A stretch of 52,021 nucleotides of DNA from an uncultured Christensenella sp. Its GTDB lineage: Bacteria > Bacillota > Clostridia > Christensenellales > Borkfalkiaceae. The translations under genes were made by a program, and so were the position numbers. Shown here piece after piece: positions 16,906-24,459 of this stretch; the stretch's first letter is position 1; each line of letters opens with the position of its first letter. Below the pieces are notes generated by a model. It had not been told where the DNA came from. It saw nothing but the letters and a program-made list of their open reading frames with translations, and searched no databases. The stretch is taken from positions 1 to 52,021 of the forward strand of contig CAJUHT010000014.1 in assembly GCA_910586035.1 (NCBI GenBank). Direction: 5' to 3'.

Positions 16906-17352
16906 TTACTCGGCTTTGGTTGCTTCCGCAGCCTTAGCGGGTTCGGCTTTCTTAGTCGTTCTCTTCTTGGGAGCGGGCGCTTCGGTTACTGCCTCCGCGT
17001 TCTCCTTAGCGGGAGCGGCTTTCTTTGCCGACTTCTTCTCAGCCTGAGCTTCGCCGATAGCCGTAACCTTGATGCAGGTGTAGGGCTGTCTGTGTCCCTG
17101 TTTCTTTCTCTCGTTTTTCTTGGCTTTGTACTTGAAGACTATAATCTTCTTTTCCTTGCCGTGAGAAACTACCTCGGCGGAAACCAAAGTTTTTTCAACT
17201 TCTTTGCCGACCTGAATGCCCTTTTCGTCCGCCGTTAAAATAACGGGGAAAGTAACGGTTGCACCCACTGCCGCATTAAGTTTTTCAACCTTTAAGGCGT
17301 CGCCTACGGAAACTTTATACTGCTTGTTTCCGTTTTCGAAAATTGCGTACAT
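16906..17352 (-). CDS. rplU: 50S ribosomal protein L21 with Lys/Ala/Pro-rich C-terminal tail
   Basis: The first ~103 residues are a normal L21 (MYAIFENGNKQYKVSVGD, FKYKAKKNERKKQGHRQPYT). About 45 extra residues follow, made almost only of Ala, Lys, Glu, Pro and Thr (AEKKSAKKAAPAKENAEA). The tail resembles histone-H1-like extensions and the tail of GlgB at 26538. L21 binds 23S rRNA; the tail may project from the ribosome surface. It starts the rplU-rpmA operon behind AGAGGAGGA. Confidence 0.97.
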   Translation of the reverse strand: MYAIFENGNKQYKVSVGDALKVEKLNAAVGATVTFPVILTADEKGIQVGKEVEKTLVSAEVVSHGKEKKIIVFKYKAKKNERKKQGHRQPYTCIKVTAIGEAQAEKKSAKKAAPAKENAEAVTEAPAPKKRTTKKAEPAKAAEATKAE

Positions 17353-17431
17353 AATTTGTCCTCCTCTAACCAGTCTCGTCGGATACCGTATTTGCCAAAG
17401 GCGTAGGCGGCGCGGAAAGTTTTGCGCACTT

Positions 17432-17453
17432 AAAAAGCCCGTTCCGAACGGCT
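17432..17453 (-). promoter_or_regulatory. Hairpin in rplU leader
   Basis: On the minus strand an imperfect stem with one bulged G (complement of 17436-17453) is followed by TTTTT. It sits at the very 5' end of the predicted rplU transcript. That is unusually close for an attenuator, so a 5' stabiliser or leader element is equally possible. Confidence 0.35.
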
Positions 17454-17461
17454 CGACGTTA

Positions 17462-17490
17462 AATATACCATAACGTAAAATTTAAGTCAA
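17462..17490 (-). promoter_or_regulatory. Promoter of rplU-rpmA
   Basis: TTGACT (complement of 17485-17490), 17-nt spacer, and TATATT (complement of 17462-17467). The surrounding GTTATGGTATATTTAA recurs exactly in the minus-strand promoter near 30410. The leader of about 100 nt before L21 may hold an L21-type autoregulatory element. Confidence 0.85.
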
Positions 17491-17563
17491 GCGATTTTGC
17501 TTTAAATGAATATAATTTTGCTTTTGGCGCAAAGTAATAGTAACAAAAATCAAGGAGATAAAA

Positions 17564-18004
17564 ATGGATAATCTTAAAAGCGACAGCGAAATACTTGCGG
17601 AGATTTACCGTAACGCACAGCTTGCTCAGGTTTCTATAACCGACCTTCTGCCCGAAGTGGAGGACGAAGAAATTAAGGAAGAGCTTTTGCGCGAACACGA
17701 GGAGTACGAAAAGATTTGTTCGCAGGCGGCAAGCCTTGCAACCAGGTACGACCTCAATTTAAAGGAGCCCTCCCCCATAAAGAAGGCTATGATGTGGTCG
17801 GCAATCAAAATGAACGCCGCAACCGACAATTCCAAACAGAACATCGCCCAGATGATGATTAAGGGCACGATAAACGGTATTACGTCGCTCAAAACTTCTT
17901 TAACCGACGGCGAACAGATTATGAATACGGATATAAAAAATCTGCTTAAAGACCTTATTTCGCTGGAAGAGGGCTTTGAAAGAAAGCTGAAAAGATACCT
18001 TTAA
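17564..18004 (+). CDS. Conserved hypothetical helical protein
   Basis: A 146-aa, almost wholly alpha-helical protein of unknown function. Glu-rich amphipathic segments (LPEVEDEEIKEELLREHEEYEKI) and a second half with ITSLKTSLTDGEQIMNTDIKN suggest a four-helix, ferritin-like bundle. No membrane segment or signal peptide is present. The conserved-looking Glu and His in EEIKEELLREHEEYEK could be metal ligands, but this is inference. It has its own AAGGAG and stands alone, divergent from rplU. Confidence 0.75.
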   Translation: MDNLKSDSEILAEIYRNAQLAQVSITDLLPEVEDEEIKEELLREHEEYEKICSQAASLATRYDLNLKEPSPIKKAMMWSAIKMNAATDNSKQNIAQMMIKGTINGITSLKTSLTDGEQIMNTDIKNLLKDLISLEEGFERKLKRYL

Positions 18005-18045
18005 TAAGTTTTAAAATTCAAAGCGAATTGTACGTGTGAAAAAAG

Positions 18046-18079
18046 CCGTCCGCAAATTTATGCGGGCGGTAAAATTTTG
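18046..18079 (+). terminator. Terminator after the helical-protein gene
   Basis: A 9-bp stem with one G-U pair (18046-18054 with 18061-18069) is followed by TAAAATTTT. Confidence 0.6.
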
Positions 18080-18089
18080 CCCGCGAATA

Positions 18090-18118
18090 TTGCAATCGCA
18101 AAAATAGCGTGATATAAT
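18090..18118 (+). promoter_or_regulatory. Promoter of the KDPG aldolase gene
   Basis: TTGCAA (18090-18095), a 17-nt spacer, and a perfect TATAAT (18113-18118), with the ATG 38 nt downstream. Confidence 0.8.
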
Positions 18119-18155
18119 ATAGCCGTTAAACAAATTGATAATGGAGGTTTATTAA

Positions 18156-18770
18156 ATGACCAACGAACAGAAACTCGAACAAATTAAAAAAATGAAAATC
18201 GTGCCCGTAGTGGTGCTTAACACGCTTGAAGAAACGTTGCCCAAGATGCAGGCGCTTATCGACGGCGGACTGCCCTGCGCGGAAATAACATTCCGCACGG
18301 CTTGCGCGGAGGAGGCTATAAAACTTACCGTGCAAAAATTCCCCGATATGTTTGTGGGCGCGGGCACCGTTATTAACCGCGCTCAATGCGAAAAGGCTAT
18401 TGCCGCGGGCTCTAAATTCATAGTATCCCCCGGTTTTTCCGAGGAGGTTGCCGACTGCTGTGCCGAGCACGGTATGCTCTATCTCCCCGGCATTGTAACG
18501 CCTACCGAGGCAATGGCGGCAATAGCCAAGGGCTTAACCGCGCTTAAATTCTTCCCCGCTTCCAATTACGGCGGTTTAAAGACGATTAAAGCTATTTGCG
18601 CGGCGTTCCCCTACCTTAAAATAATGCCTACGGGCGGCATTTCGGCGGAAAATATTTTGGAATATCTTGCGTACGATAAAATTATTGCCTGCGGCGGAAG
18701 CTGGATGATGAAAGGCACCCCCGAAGAGATAAAGGAAGCTACTAAAAAAGCCGTTGAGCTTGTAAAGTAA
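18156..18770 (+). CDS. eda: KDPG/KHG aldolase (2-dehydro-3-deoxy-phosphogluconate aldolase)
   Basis: A 204-aa class I aldolase that splits 2-keto-3-deoxy-6-phosphogluconate into pyruvate and glyceraldehyde-3-phosphate, the last step of galacturonate and glucuronate breakdown. The Schiff-base Lys131 lies in ALKFFPASNYGG. GLPCAEITFRT, VGAGTV, FIVSPGF and MPTGGIS complete the phosphate- and substrate-binding loops. The length is typical. It is a single-gene transcript, with the start after TGGAGG. It is the natural end point for the uronate released by the pectin enzymes in this window, although uronate isomerase and KDG kinase are not here. Confidence 0.95.
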   Translation: MTNEQKLEQIKKMKIVPVVVLNTLEETLPKMQALIDGGLPCAEITFRTACAEEAIKLTVQKFPDMFVGAGTVINRAQCEKAIAAGSKFIVSPGFSEEVADCCAEHGMLYLPGIVTPTEAMAAIAKGLTALKFFPASNYGGLKTIKAICAAFPYLKIMPTGGISAENILEYLAYDKIIACGGSWMMKGTPEEIKEATKKAVELVK

Positions 18771-18846
18771 ATTAAAACGTATATAAACCGCCCGAGCAGT
18801 TATCGTAGTCCTCATAACGAATTATGGTAAAGCGCGAGCAACATAG

Positions 18847-18891
18847 AACAGGCGTGGCGTTCAGCCACGCCTGTTGGCTTGTTTATTTTTT
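18847..18891 (+). terminator. Terminator of the KDPG aldolase gene
   Basis: A 12-bp perfect stem (18847-18858 with 18864-18875, loop GTTCA) is followed by GGCTTGTTTATTTTTT. Confidence 0.9.
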
Positions 18892-18951
18892 GTGTGGTCA
18901 AAAAATCCACGCAGAACGAACGGAACTTATGCGGCAGAGCGCAATAAGTGT

Positions 18952-19003
18952 AGCAAGCTAAATTTTTCAACCGCTTGCTTTCTTACATCATATTTGCTAT
19001 TAT
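18952..19003 (+). promoter_or_regulatory. Promoter of Imm5-like gene with an inverted repeat
   Basis: TTGCTT (18975-18980), a 17-nt spacer, and TATTAT (18998-19003). The -35 overlaps the right arm of an AGCAAGC/GCTTGCT inverted repeat (18952-18958 and 18973-18979), a possible operator. Confidence 0.5.
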
Positions 19004-19042
19004 AATTGTATTATAAACAGTAATTTATATAAGGAGCTTTAA

Positions 19043-19669
19043 ATGAATAGTATTGAAATATTCAAACAAGCGGAAAAAGAAATTGCGGAGAGCGGGAAAC
19101 TCAGTTTAACCGCACGACGAAAAATTTGGCAAACTATGGGTGAAATCGAACCGCGTAAACGCGACTCGTTAAAGCCTCGGTCGCTGACGGAACCGCTTAA
19201 AAAGCGTGCGTACCTTGCGCTTGCATGTGCGCAAAAAGTAATGCCTATGTGGTGTTCTGTCTACCCCGACAACAATAGTCCGCAAAATTTAATTGAAAAG
19301 AGCCTTGCTTACTTAGACGGCAAAATCAAGGTTAAAGAATTGCGGGCAGAAAGGAAACAATCCACTATCGACAATTTTATGATATCCGTCGAACAGTATG
19401 GAGCTGCCGCTTCCGCCGCTGTCGCCGCTTGGGAGGCTATGGTAGTAGCTTTGGAAGACGAGCAATATTTGGAACCGTGGGACAGCGACTTGACGGATGA
19501 CGATATAGACTCATACGAAAGGGACGCGGCAAAAGAAGCGTGCGTCGCGTATACTTACACCGACGAAGACGATGATAAATGGGCTATACGCGAAAAGCAC
19601 TTTTGGGTATGGTATTTGGAAGAGGCTGCAAAAATTGCGGGCTTGGAAAATTTCAATTTATCTTTCTGA
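19043..19669 (+). CDS. Imm5-like polymorphic-toxin immunity protein
   Basis: A 208-aa cytoplasmic, helical protein. The pattern ALACAQKVMPMWCSVYPDNN with the following LIEKSLAYLDGK, the Ala-rich AAASAAVAAWEAM and the C-terminal REKHFWVWYLEEAA is what I associate with the Imm5 immunity family. That family protects cells from contact- or secretion-delivered toxins. No toxin gene is adjacent, so it would be an orphan immunity gene defending against neighbours. It stands alone between two strong terminators, and the start follows AAGGAG. The family call is from memory of the motif pattern. Confidence 0.65.
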   Translation: MNSIEIFKQAEKEIAESGKLSLTARRKIWQTMGEIEPRKRDSLKPRSLTEPLKKRAYLALACAQKVMPMWCSVYPDNNSPQNLIEKSLAYLDGKIKVKELRAERKQSTIDNFMISVEQYGAAASAAVAAWEAMVVALEDEQYLEPWDSDLTDDDIDSYERDAAKEACVAYTYTDEDDDKWAIREKHFWVWYLEEAAKIAGLENFNLSF

Positions 19670-19682
19670 ATAATTTGGGGTT

Positions 19683-19727
19683 AAAGGCTCTCGAACAAAA
19701 TGTTCGAGAGCCTTTCTGTCGTCTTTT
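19683..19727 (+). terminator. Terminator of Imm5-like gene
   Basis: A 15-bp perfect stem (19683-19697 with 19701-19715, loop AAA), followed by a T-rich stretch ending in CTTTT at 19727. Confidence 0.88.
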
Positions 19728-19826
19728 AAAAATTTAGTTTTTTAATTGCCTATGGGGAGTGCGTTGTATGCGCGGGCGGGTTTTATCTTGACGGCAATCT
19801 GCCTAAAAAGACAGTTTGAAACAAAA

Positions 19827-19845
19827 TTGTTAAAGCAATTAACAA
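19827..19845. promoter_or_regulatory. Inverted repeat, candidate operator upstream of beta-helix lipoprotein
   Basis: TTGTTAA (19827-19833) and TTAACAA (19839-19845) are separated by 5 nt, about 70 nt before the -35 box. The rest of 19728-19916 is AT-rich with no coding signal. Confidence 0.35.
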
Positions 19846-19916
19846 AATTTACCAATTTTGAATTATAAAAACTAACAAAAAATTACAAATTTTCACAAAA
19901 AGATTATGCATAAGTA

Positions 19917-19945
19917 TTGACATAAATAATTACGGGGGGTACAAT
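19917..19945 (+). promoter_or_regulatory. Promoter of beta-helix lipoprotein gene
   Basis: Perfect TTGACA (19917-19922), a 17-nt spacer, and TACAAT (19940-19945). The leader to the ATG at 20027 is about 75 nt. Confidence 0.85.
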
Positions 19946-20026
19946 AATAATAAGGCGGTTTGTTTCGCAGGACCACTACCCATTATGCGGGAACTGCCGT
20001 CAAAAAAGATAAGAGGTGTTTTACAA

Positions 20027-23000
20027 ATGAAGAAAAAATGGATGCACACAGCCCTTGCGGTTGCGACTTGCGTTCCCCTGCTTGCAGGTTGCGCGGGTAC
20101 GAAACCTAACGGGGGAACGGGTAAGTATACAGTTACTTACTATGACAGCGACGGAACGACGGTTTTATTGGAACAGTCGGTAAGTCCCAACGGTAAGGCG
20201 TACGATTGGACGCCGTCCAAGTCGGGGTACGATTTTGTCGATTGGTACACCACAACCGAAATGAACGTTCCCTACGAGTTCGATACGGCTATAAATTCGG
20301 ACGTTAAAATTTATGCTAAGTTTGGGACTGCAACGCCCGACGAAGTTAAGTTTACGGTTACGTATTACGGCGCTGACGGCACTTCCAAGCTTATGGAGCA
20401 GGCGGTGGCAAAGGACGGCAAGGCGTACGATTGGACGCCGACTAAGGACGGATACAAATTTGACGGCTGGTGCGTAGACGCCGGTTTGAAAACGCTTTTC
20501 GATTTCGATACAAAGATAACGGCGGATACGCAGCTCTACGCTAAATTCTCGTTAAAGGACGAAGTGCGGCAATTCCCCGTAACCCTTGCAAAAGACGGTA
20601 AATCGTTTACCTACGGCTATGAAGGGGAAGAAAAGACGGTGGAAATAGGCGCTAAATCCATTTACATCGACGGCAGGCTTTCCGACGAACAGATTGAAGG
20701 CTACGATAACGTGTACAATTCCTTTAAACAGGCTATGGACCACCTTGTCGACGGTACGGAAGCCGAGCCTATGAACGTGTATATCGCGCCTTACGTTTAT
20801 TGGATACACAACCCCGATTCAACAAATACTACCGAGGCGTTCGGCATAGTAAAATCTTGCCAGAACCTGCACATCACGGGTCTTACCGACGACGCGAGAA
20901 ACGTTGTAATTGCGGCAAACTACGGGCATAACGAGGGTTATGACGGCGGCAACTGGACTATGTTCAATATTACGGGCGACGGTCTTACGCTTAAAAACCT
21001 TACTTTCGGCGACTACTGCAACGTCGATTTGGAATATCCCTTGAATCCTTCTTTAAACAGACCCAAGAGAACCAATAACGTTACTCAGGGGCAGATTGCT
21101 TCTTACAACGGCGACAAGCTTTATGCCGAAAACGTAAGATTTATAAGCCGCCTGAATATGATGCCTTTCAACAACAGCAAGCGCGCGCTTTACGTAAACT
21201 GTCATATGGAAAGCACTGACGACGCGCTAAACGGCTCTTCTAATGCGGTGTATCTTGGATGCGACTTCGAATTTTACAGCTCCAAGCCCTGGTACAGCTC
21301 TTCCGGCGCAACCCTTTTGGACTGCACAATGAAGATATGCCACATCAACGTGGGCGACAAGGTACAGCAGTATCTCTCCAAGGCTTCCAGCCCTTACACG
21401 TTGGTAGACTGCCGTTTCGAGGACGATTACACCGTTCCCGTCGAAATCGGCTGGTGCGACGTAAACGGCTCTACTTTCAGAAGTTACTACTCCAACGTAA
21501 CGCACAACGGACAGCCCATACAAATGGATTTGGGCGGCAAGCGCCCCGATACGGGCGTGGACATTACGGGCACCGATTTGTTAAAGGCGTACAAGCTTAC
21601 CGACAACGGCGAAACCGTATATAATGTTTACAACCTCCTGCGCGGTACGGACGATTGGGACCCTCTGGGACAGAAGGAATTGGTAACCAAGCTCGGCGCG
21701 GAAAACGTGGCTACTAAAATATCTGTCAGCTCGGACAAGAAAGTTTTGGAATACGGCAAGGAAGGGGAGGAAAGCGCCGTTTTAAGTTATACTTTAAGCG
21801 GACCGCAGAACACGCCTTATACCTCCGACGTAAATTGGTCGCTTGAAAACAGCGAATACGAAAAATACGTAACCCTTACGAAGAATACGACCGACGGCAC
21901 TTGCAGGGTTGAATTGAAAGAGGCGTTGAACGGACAGGACGAAACGCTTAAAGTAGTTATAAACGGCACTTCGGCAATGGGACACGAAGCGGCGGTTGAA
22001 ATTACCGTTAAGCCCTCGATATTGGCGGCTCCCGAATTTACTGCCGAACCCACGCTCACACAGAACGCGGACGGCACCGCAAAGGTAGACTATACGCTCG
22101 ACCTCGGTACGCGCGCGGATATGTCGAGAATAGTTTGGGCGGTTTGCGACAACGCCGAGGGAAGCAATCCCATTACGATTGCGGTAGGCAGAGGAGATAC
22201 GCCGTTAAAGCAAATTCCTCTTACCAGGGCGTACGTGGGCAAGTATCTCAAAGTAACGGTTGAAAGCAAGCATATACGTTCCGACTACGGCGCGCCCCAT
22301 ACGGTGGTGGCTTCTACGCCCGTAACGGCGGAAGGCATAGCCGAAACGACTAAGCTTGTGGAAAACTTTGCTAACTTCTATGCGGGCAACCAAACGGCGA
22401 TTAAACAGGGCTTCTGGACGACGGACGGCTATTGCCCCGCGGATACGCAGGCTGATTATATCCCTCTGGACGGAACGGAAGTAAGCACCAAGTATTCTGC
22501 GAAAGTAGCGGGTAAGTGGACGCCTCAGATGGTGGCGGACCAGATTGCCGCAAACACTAATTTCTGGAATTTCGGAACGGGCGCAAAGAACGGCTTCCTC
22601 GACTACACCGGTCTTTATCATACGGGACGCGGCGCGCGCGTAATGTATACGCCGCTCGGCGAAAGCTTCGGCGATATGGACGTTACGGTCAAGCTTGCAC
22701 CCGGTAAAACCGCGGCGCAGGGCTTCGGTTCGGACTATCAGTATATGGATATAATGATTAAGTTCGATACGACTACGCTGACAGGCTTCGGCGTTCGCAT
22801 TTACCGCACCAGCGGCGACTCGTGCGAGTTTGTTCTTATGGAGCACAAGGACGGCAAGAGCAAGGAAATTTGCGAGCCTGTAAAAACGTCGTGCTTCCTT
22901 ACCGAGTGTACGGTACGCATATGGACGGAGGGCGGCAAGTTGCGCGTTAAGGCGGAAAGCAGTCAGCCCCAGCCTTCGACGGCGGTTGTTAACGGATATG

Positions 23001-23128
23001 CGGAAAAGGTTGACCTTACGGCAAACATTACTGCTAACACAAACGGCGGGTTCTGTCTTATGAACACGGGCACAACCGGCGACAACACCACCTATATAGG
23101 CAGTGTTGAAATGGAGTGGAAGAAGTAA
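20027..23128 (+). CDS. Large surface lipoprotein: InlB-type repeats, degenerate pectinesterase-like beta-helix, lectin-like C-terminus
   Basis: A 1033-aa lipoprotein (lipobox PLLAGC, Cys22). Two InlB/Listeria-Bacteroides-type repeats lie at about 33-100 and 105-172 (KAYDWTPSKSGYDF, KAYDWTPTKDGYKF). A right-handed beta-helix with a CE8-like layout covers about 205-525. Two Ig-like segments follow, then a C-terminal ~240 residues that look like a concanavalin-type carbohydrate-binding fold. The canonical CE8 catalytic motifs QDTL and GxxDFIFG are not seen; STDDALNGSS occupies the first position. So it may be a pectin-binding protein or an unusual esterase. The start at 20027 follows AGAGGTG. 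Confidence 0.82.
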   Translation: MKKKWMHTALAVATCVPLLAGCAGTKPNGGTGKYTVTYYDSDGTTVLLEQSVSPNGKAYDWTPSKSGYDFVDWYTTTEMNVPYEFDTAINSDVKIYAKFGTATPDEVKFTVTYYGADGTSKLMEQAVAKDGKAYDWTPTKDGYKFDGWCVDAGLKTLFDFDTKITADTQLYAKFSLKDEVRQFPVTLAKDGKSFTYGYEGEEKTVEIGAKSIYIDGRLSDEQIEGYDNVYNSFKQAMDHLVDGTEAEPMNVYIAPYVYWIHNPDSTNTTEAFGIVKSCQNLHITGLTDDARNVVIAANYGHNEGYDGGNWTMFNITGDGLTLKNLTFGDYCNVDLEYPLNPSLNRPKRTNNVTQGQIASYNGDKLYAENVRFISRLNMMPFNNSKRALYVNCHMESTDDALNGSSNAVYLGCDFEFYSSKPWYSSSGATLLDCTMKICHINVGDKVQQYLSKASSPYTLVDCRFEDDYTVPVEIGWCDVNGSTFRSYYSNVTHNGQPIQMDLGGKRPDTGVDITGTDLLKAYKLTDNGETVYNVYNLLRGTDDWDPLGQKELVTKLGAENVATKISVSSDKKVLEYGKEGEESAVLSYTLSGPQNTPYTSDVNWSLENSEYEKYVTLTKNTTDGTCRVELKEALNGQDETLKVVINGTSAMGHEAAVEITVKPSILAAPEFTAEPTLTQNADGTAKVDYTLDLGTRADMSRIVWAVCDNAEGSNPITIAVGRGDTPLKQIPLTRAYVGKYLKVTVESKHIRSDYGAPHTVVASTPVTAEGIAETTKLVENFANFYAGNQTAIKQGFWTTDGYCPADTQADYIPLDGTEVSTKYSAKVAGKWTPQMVADQIAANTNFWNFGTGAKNGFLDYTGLYHTGRGARVMYTPLGESFGDMDVTVKLAPGKTAAQGFGSDYQYMDIMIKFDTTTLTGFGVRIYRTSGDSCEFVLMEHKDGKSKEICEPVKTSCFLTECTVRIWTEGGKLRVKAESSQPQPSTAVVNGYAEKVDLTANITANTNGGFCLMNTGTTGDNTTYIGSVEMEWKK

Positions 23129-23142
23129 GTAAATAAAAAATG

Positions 23143-23178
23143 GCGTCCCGCGCAATATTGCGCGGGACGCTTATTTTT
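23143..23178. terminator. Bidirectional terminator
   Basis: A fully palindromic 28-nt GC-rich hairpin (23143-23170) has T-rich flanks on both strands, between convergent genes. Confidence 0.9.
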
Positions 23179-23188
23179 ACCTTGAAAT

Positions 23189-24253
23189 TTAAGGGGTTTC
23201 TCGGAAGCCCTTGCCGAGTATTTCGTTTGCGTCTGTTATAATAATAAAGGAAACGGGGTCGAGTTTTTTAGCCATATATTTCAGCTTTAAAGCTTCGCCG
23301 CGCTTGCAAACGGTAATCATAACCGTCTTTTCCGCGCCAGTATATCCGCCCGTCGCCTTGTAGCTTGTAAAATCGCGCTTCATAGTCGTTAATATGTATT
23401 CGGCTATTTGTTCGGGCTTTGAGGTGATGATGGTAATGTACTTGCTCTTGCCTATGTTTTCGATTACGCCGTCTATAATAAACGCCTTGGAGAACAGACC
23501 GAGTATCGAAAACAGACCCGCCTGCGCGCCGAAAATGAAGAAGGTGGAAAACGCTATTAAAGAATCGGTTATAAGCAACGCCTTGCCCGTGTTGAGCTTG
23601 GTAAACTTTTTAAGTATGAGCGCTACTATGTCCGTTCCGCCTGAGGAAGCCCTGCAATTGAATAAAATGGCGCTGCCTATGCCCGTTAAAAGCATAGCGT
23701 ATACAAGCTCCATCAGCGGTTGGTTTGTAAGCGTGTACTGCATTGCGCCGTTTGCAAGCTCGGTGGCAACCGCGCCGGGAATATTCTTTATGGGTAAAAG
23801 ATATTCCAACAGCATATTTTCGGCGGAGTACATAAGCGAGCAGTAAAGGGTGCGCGCCGTACAGCCTTTGCCCAAAAATATCAGCCCGAGTATTAGCAAG
23901 CCCACGTTAATAATCATTACAAGCGTGGATTGGTTAAGCGGTACAAACTTTTCTATAACTATTGCAATACCGCTTACGCCGCCCGTTGCAAAGTGGTTGG
24001 GGGCTTTAAAAAAGTATACGCCCGCGGCAACCAGCAAAGTGCCCGCGGTCATTAAAAGCCAGGTCGCTATTTCGTGCAACACCTGTTTTTTAGTCGGCTT
24101 TGTAAACTTAATTTTCCGCTTGCCCTTTTTCCCGTTTTCAACGGGAACTGGGGGCGAAGCGTCGCCGTCCGTTACGGCGGGCTCGGCGGAAATTGCTTCC
24201 GCCTGCTTAGGTTGCTCTTCGGGCTGTTTTTCTTCGGTCTGCGTTTCACACAT
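23189..24253 (-). CDS. YitT family membrane protein (DUF161/DUF2179)
   Basis: A 354-aa membrane protein of the YitT family, common in Firmicutes and of unknown substrate. It has a long hydrophilic Glu/Pro-rich N-terminus (about 65 residues), about five to six helices including the typical FKAPNHFATGGVSGIAIV and SSGGTDIVALILKK, and a C-terminal cytoplasmic DUF2179 domain (SKYITIITSKPEQIAEYIL, VSFIIITDANEILGKGF). The start follows GGTGAAA. It is monocistronic and ends at the shared palindrome. Confidence 0.93.
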   Translation of the reverse strand: MCETQTEEKQPEEQPKQAEAISAEPAVTDGDASPPVPVENGKKGKRKIKFTKPTKKQVLHEIATWLLMTAGTLLVAAGVYFFKAPNHFATGGVSGIAIVIEKFVPLNQSTLVMIINVGLLILGLIFLGKGCTARTLYCSLMYSAENMLLEYLLPIKNIPGAVATELANGAMQYTLTNQPLMELVYAMLLTGIGSAILFNCRASSGGTDIVALILKKFTKLNTGKALLITDSLIAFSTFFIFGAQAGLFSILGLFSKAFIIDGVIENIGKSKYITIITSKPEQIAEYILTTMKRDFTSYKATGGYTGAEKTVMITVCKRGEALKLKYMAKKLDPVSFIIITDANEILGKGFRETP

Positions 24254-24377
24254 TATATTTTCACCGTTTTATTATATGTTTATTTAACGTAATTCAATAT
24301 TATCACAGCCGCAATGCAATGTCAACGGAAACGGCAATTTCCGCGCTTAAAGCGCCTGCCATATTTTAGACATATTA

Positions 24378-24406
24378 TTGACTTTAACCGCCTTGTGTGG
24401 TACAAT
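24378..24406 (+). promoter_or_regulatory. Promoter of GH13-glgB operon
   Basis: TTGACT (24378-24383), a 17-nt spacer, and TACAAT (24401-24406). A short GCGCGC/GCGCGC hairpin lies in the leader near 24424-24439. Confidence 0.85.
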
Positions 24407-24459
24407 TTTTTTAAATAAGCAAAGCGCGCTTTTGCGCGCGGTAGTATAAAGAGGTAGCA

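Noticed and set aside
17432..17453. Confident attenuator for rplU
   Set aside because: The hairpin and T5 begin within a few nucleotides of the predicted transcript start, too early for normal attenuation; listed only as a weak leader element.
20120..20550. Internalin-type virulence adhesin
   Set aside because: The InlB-type repeats are common spacer modules in gut Firmicutes surface proteins, and the rest of the protein is pectin-related.
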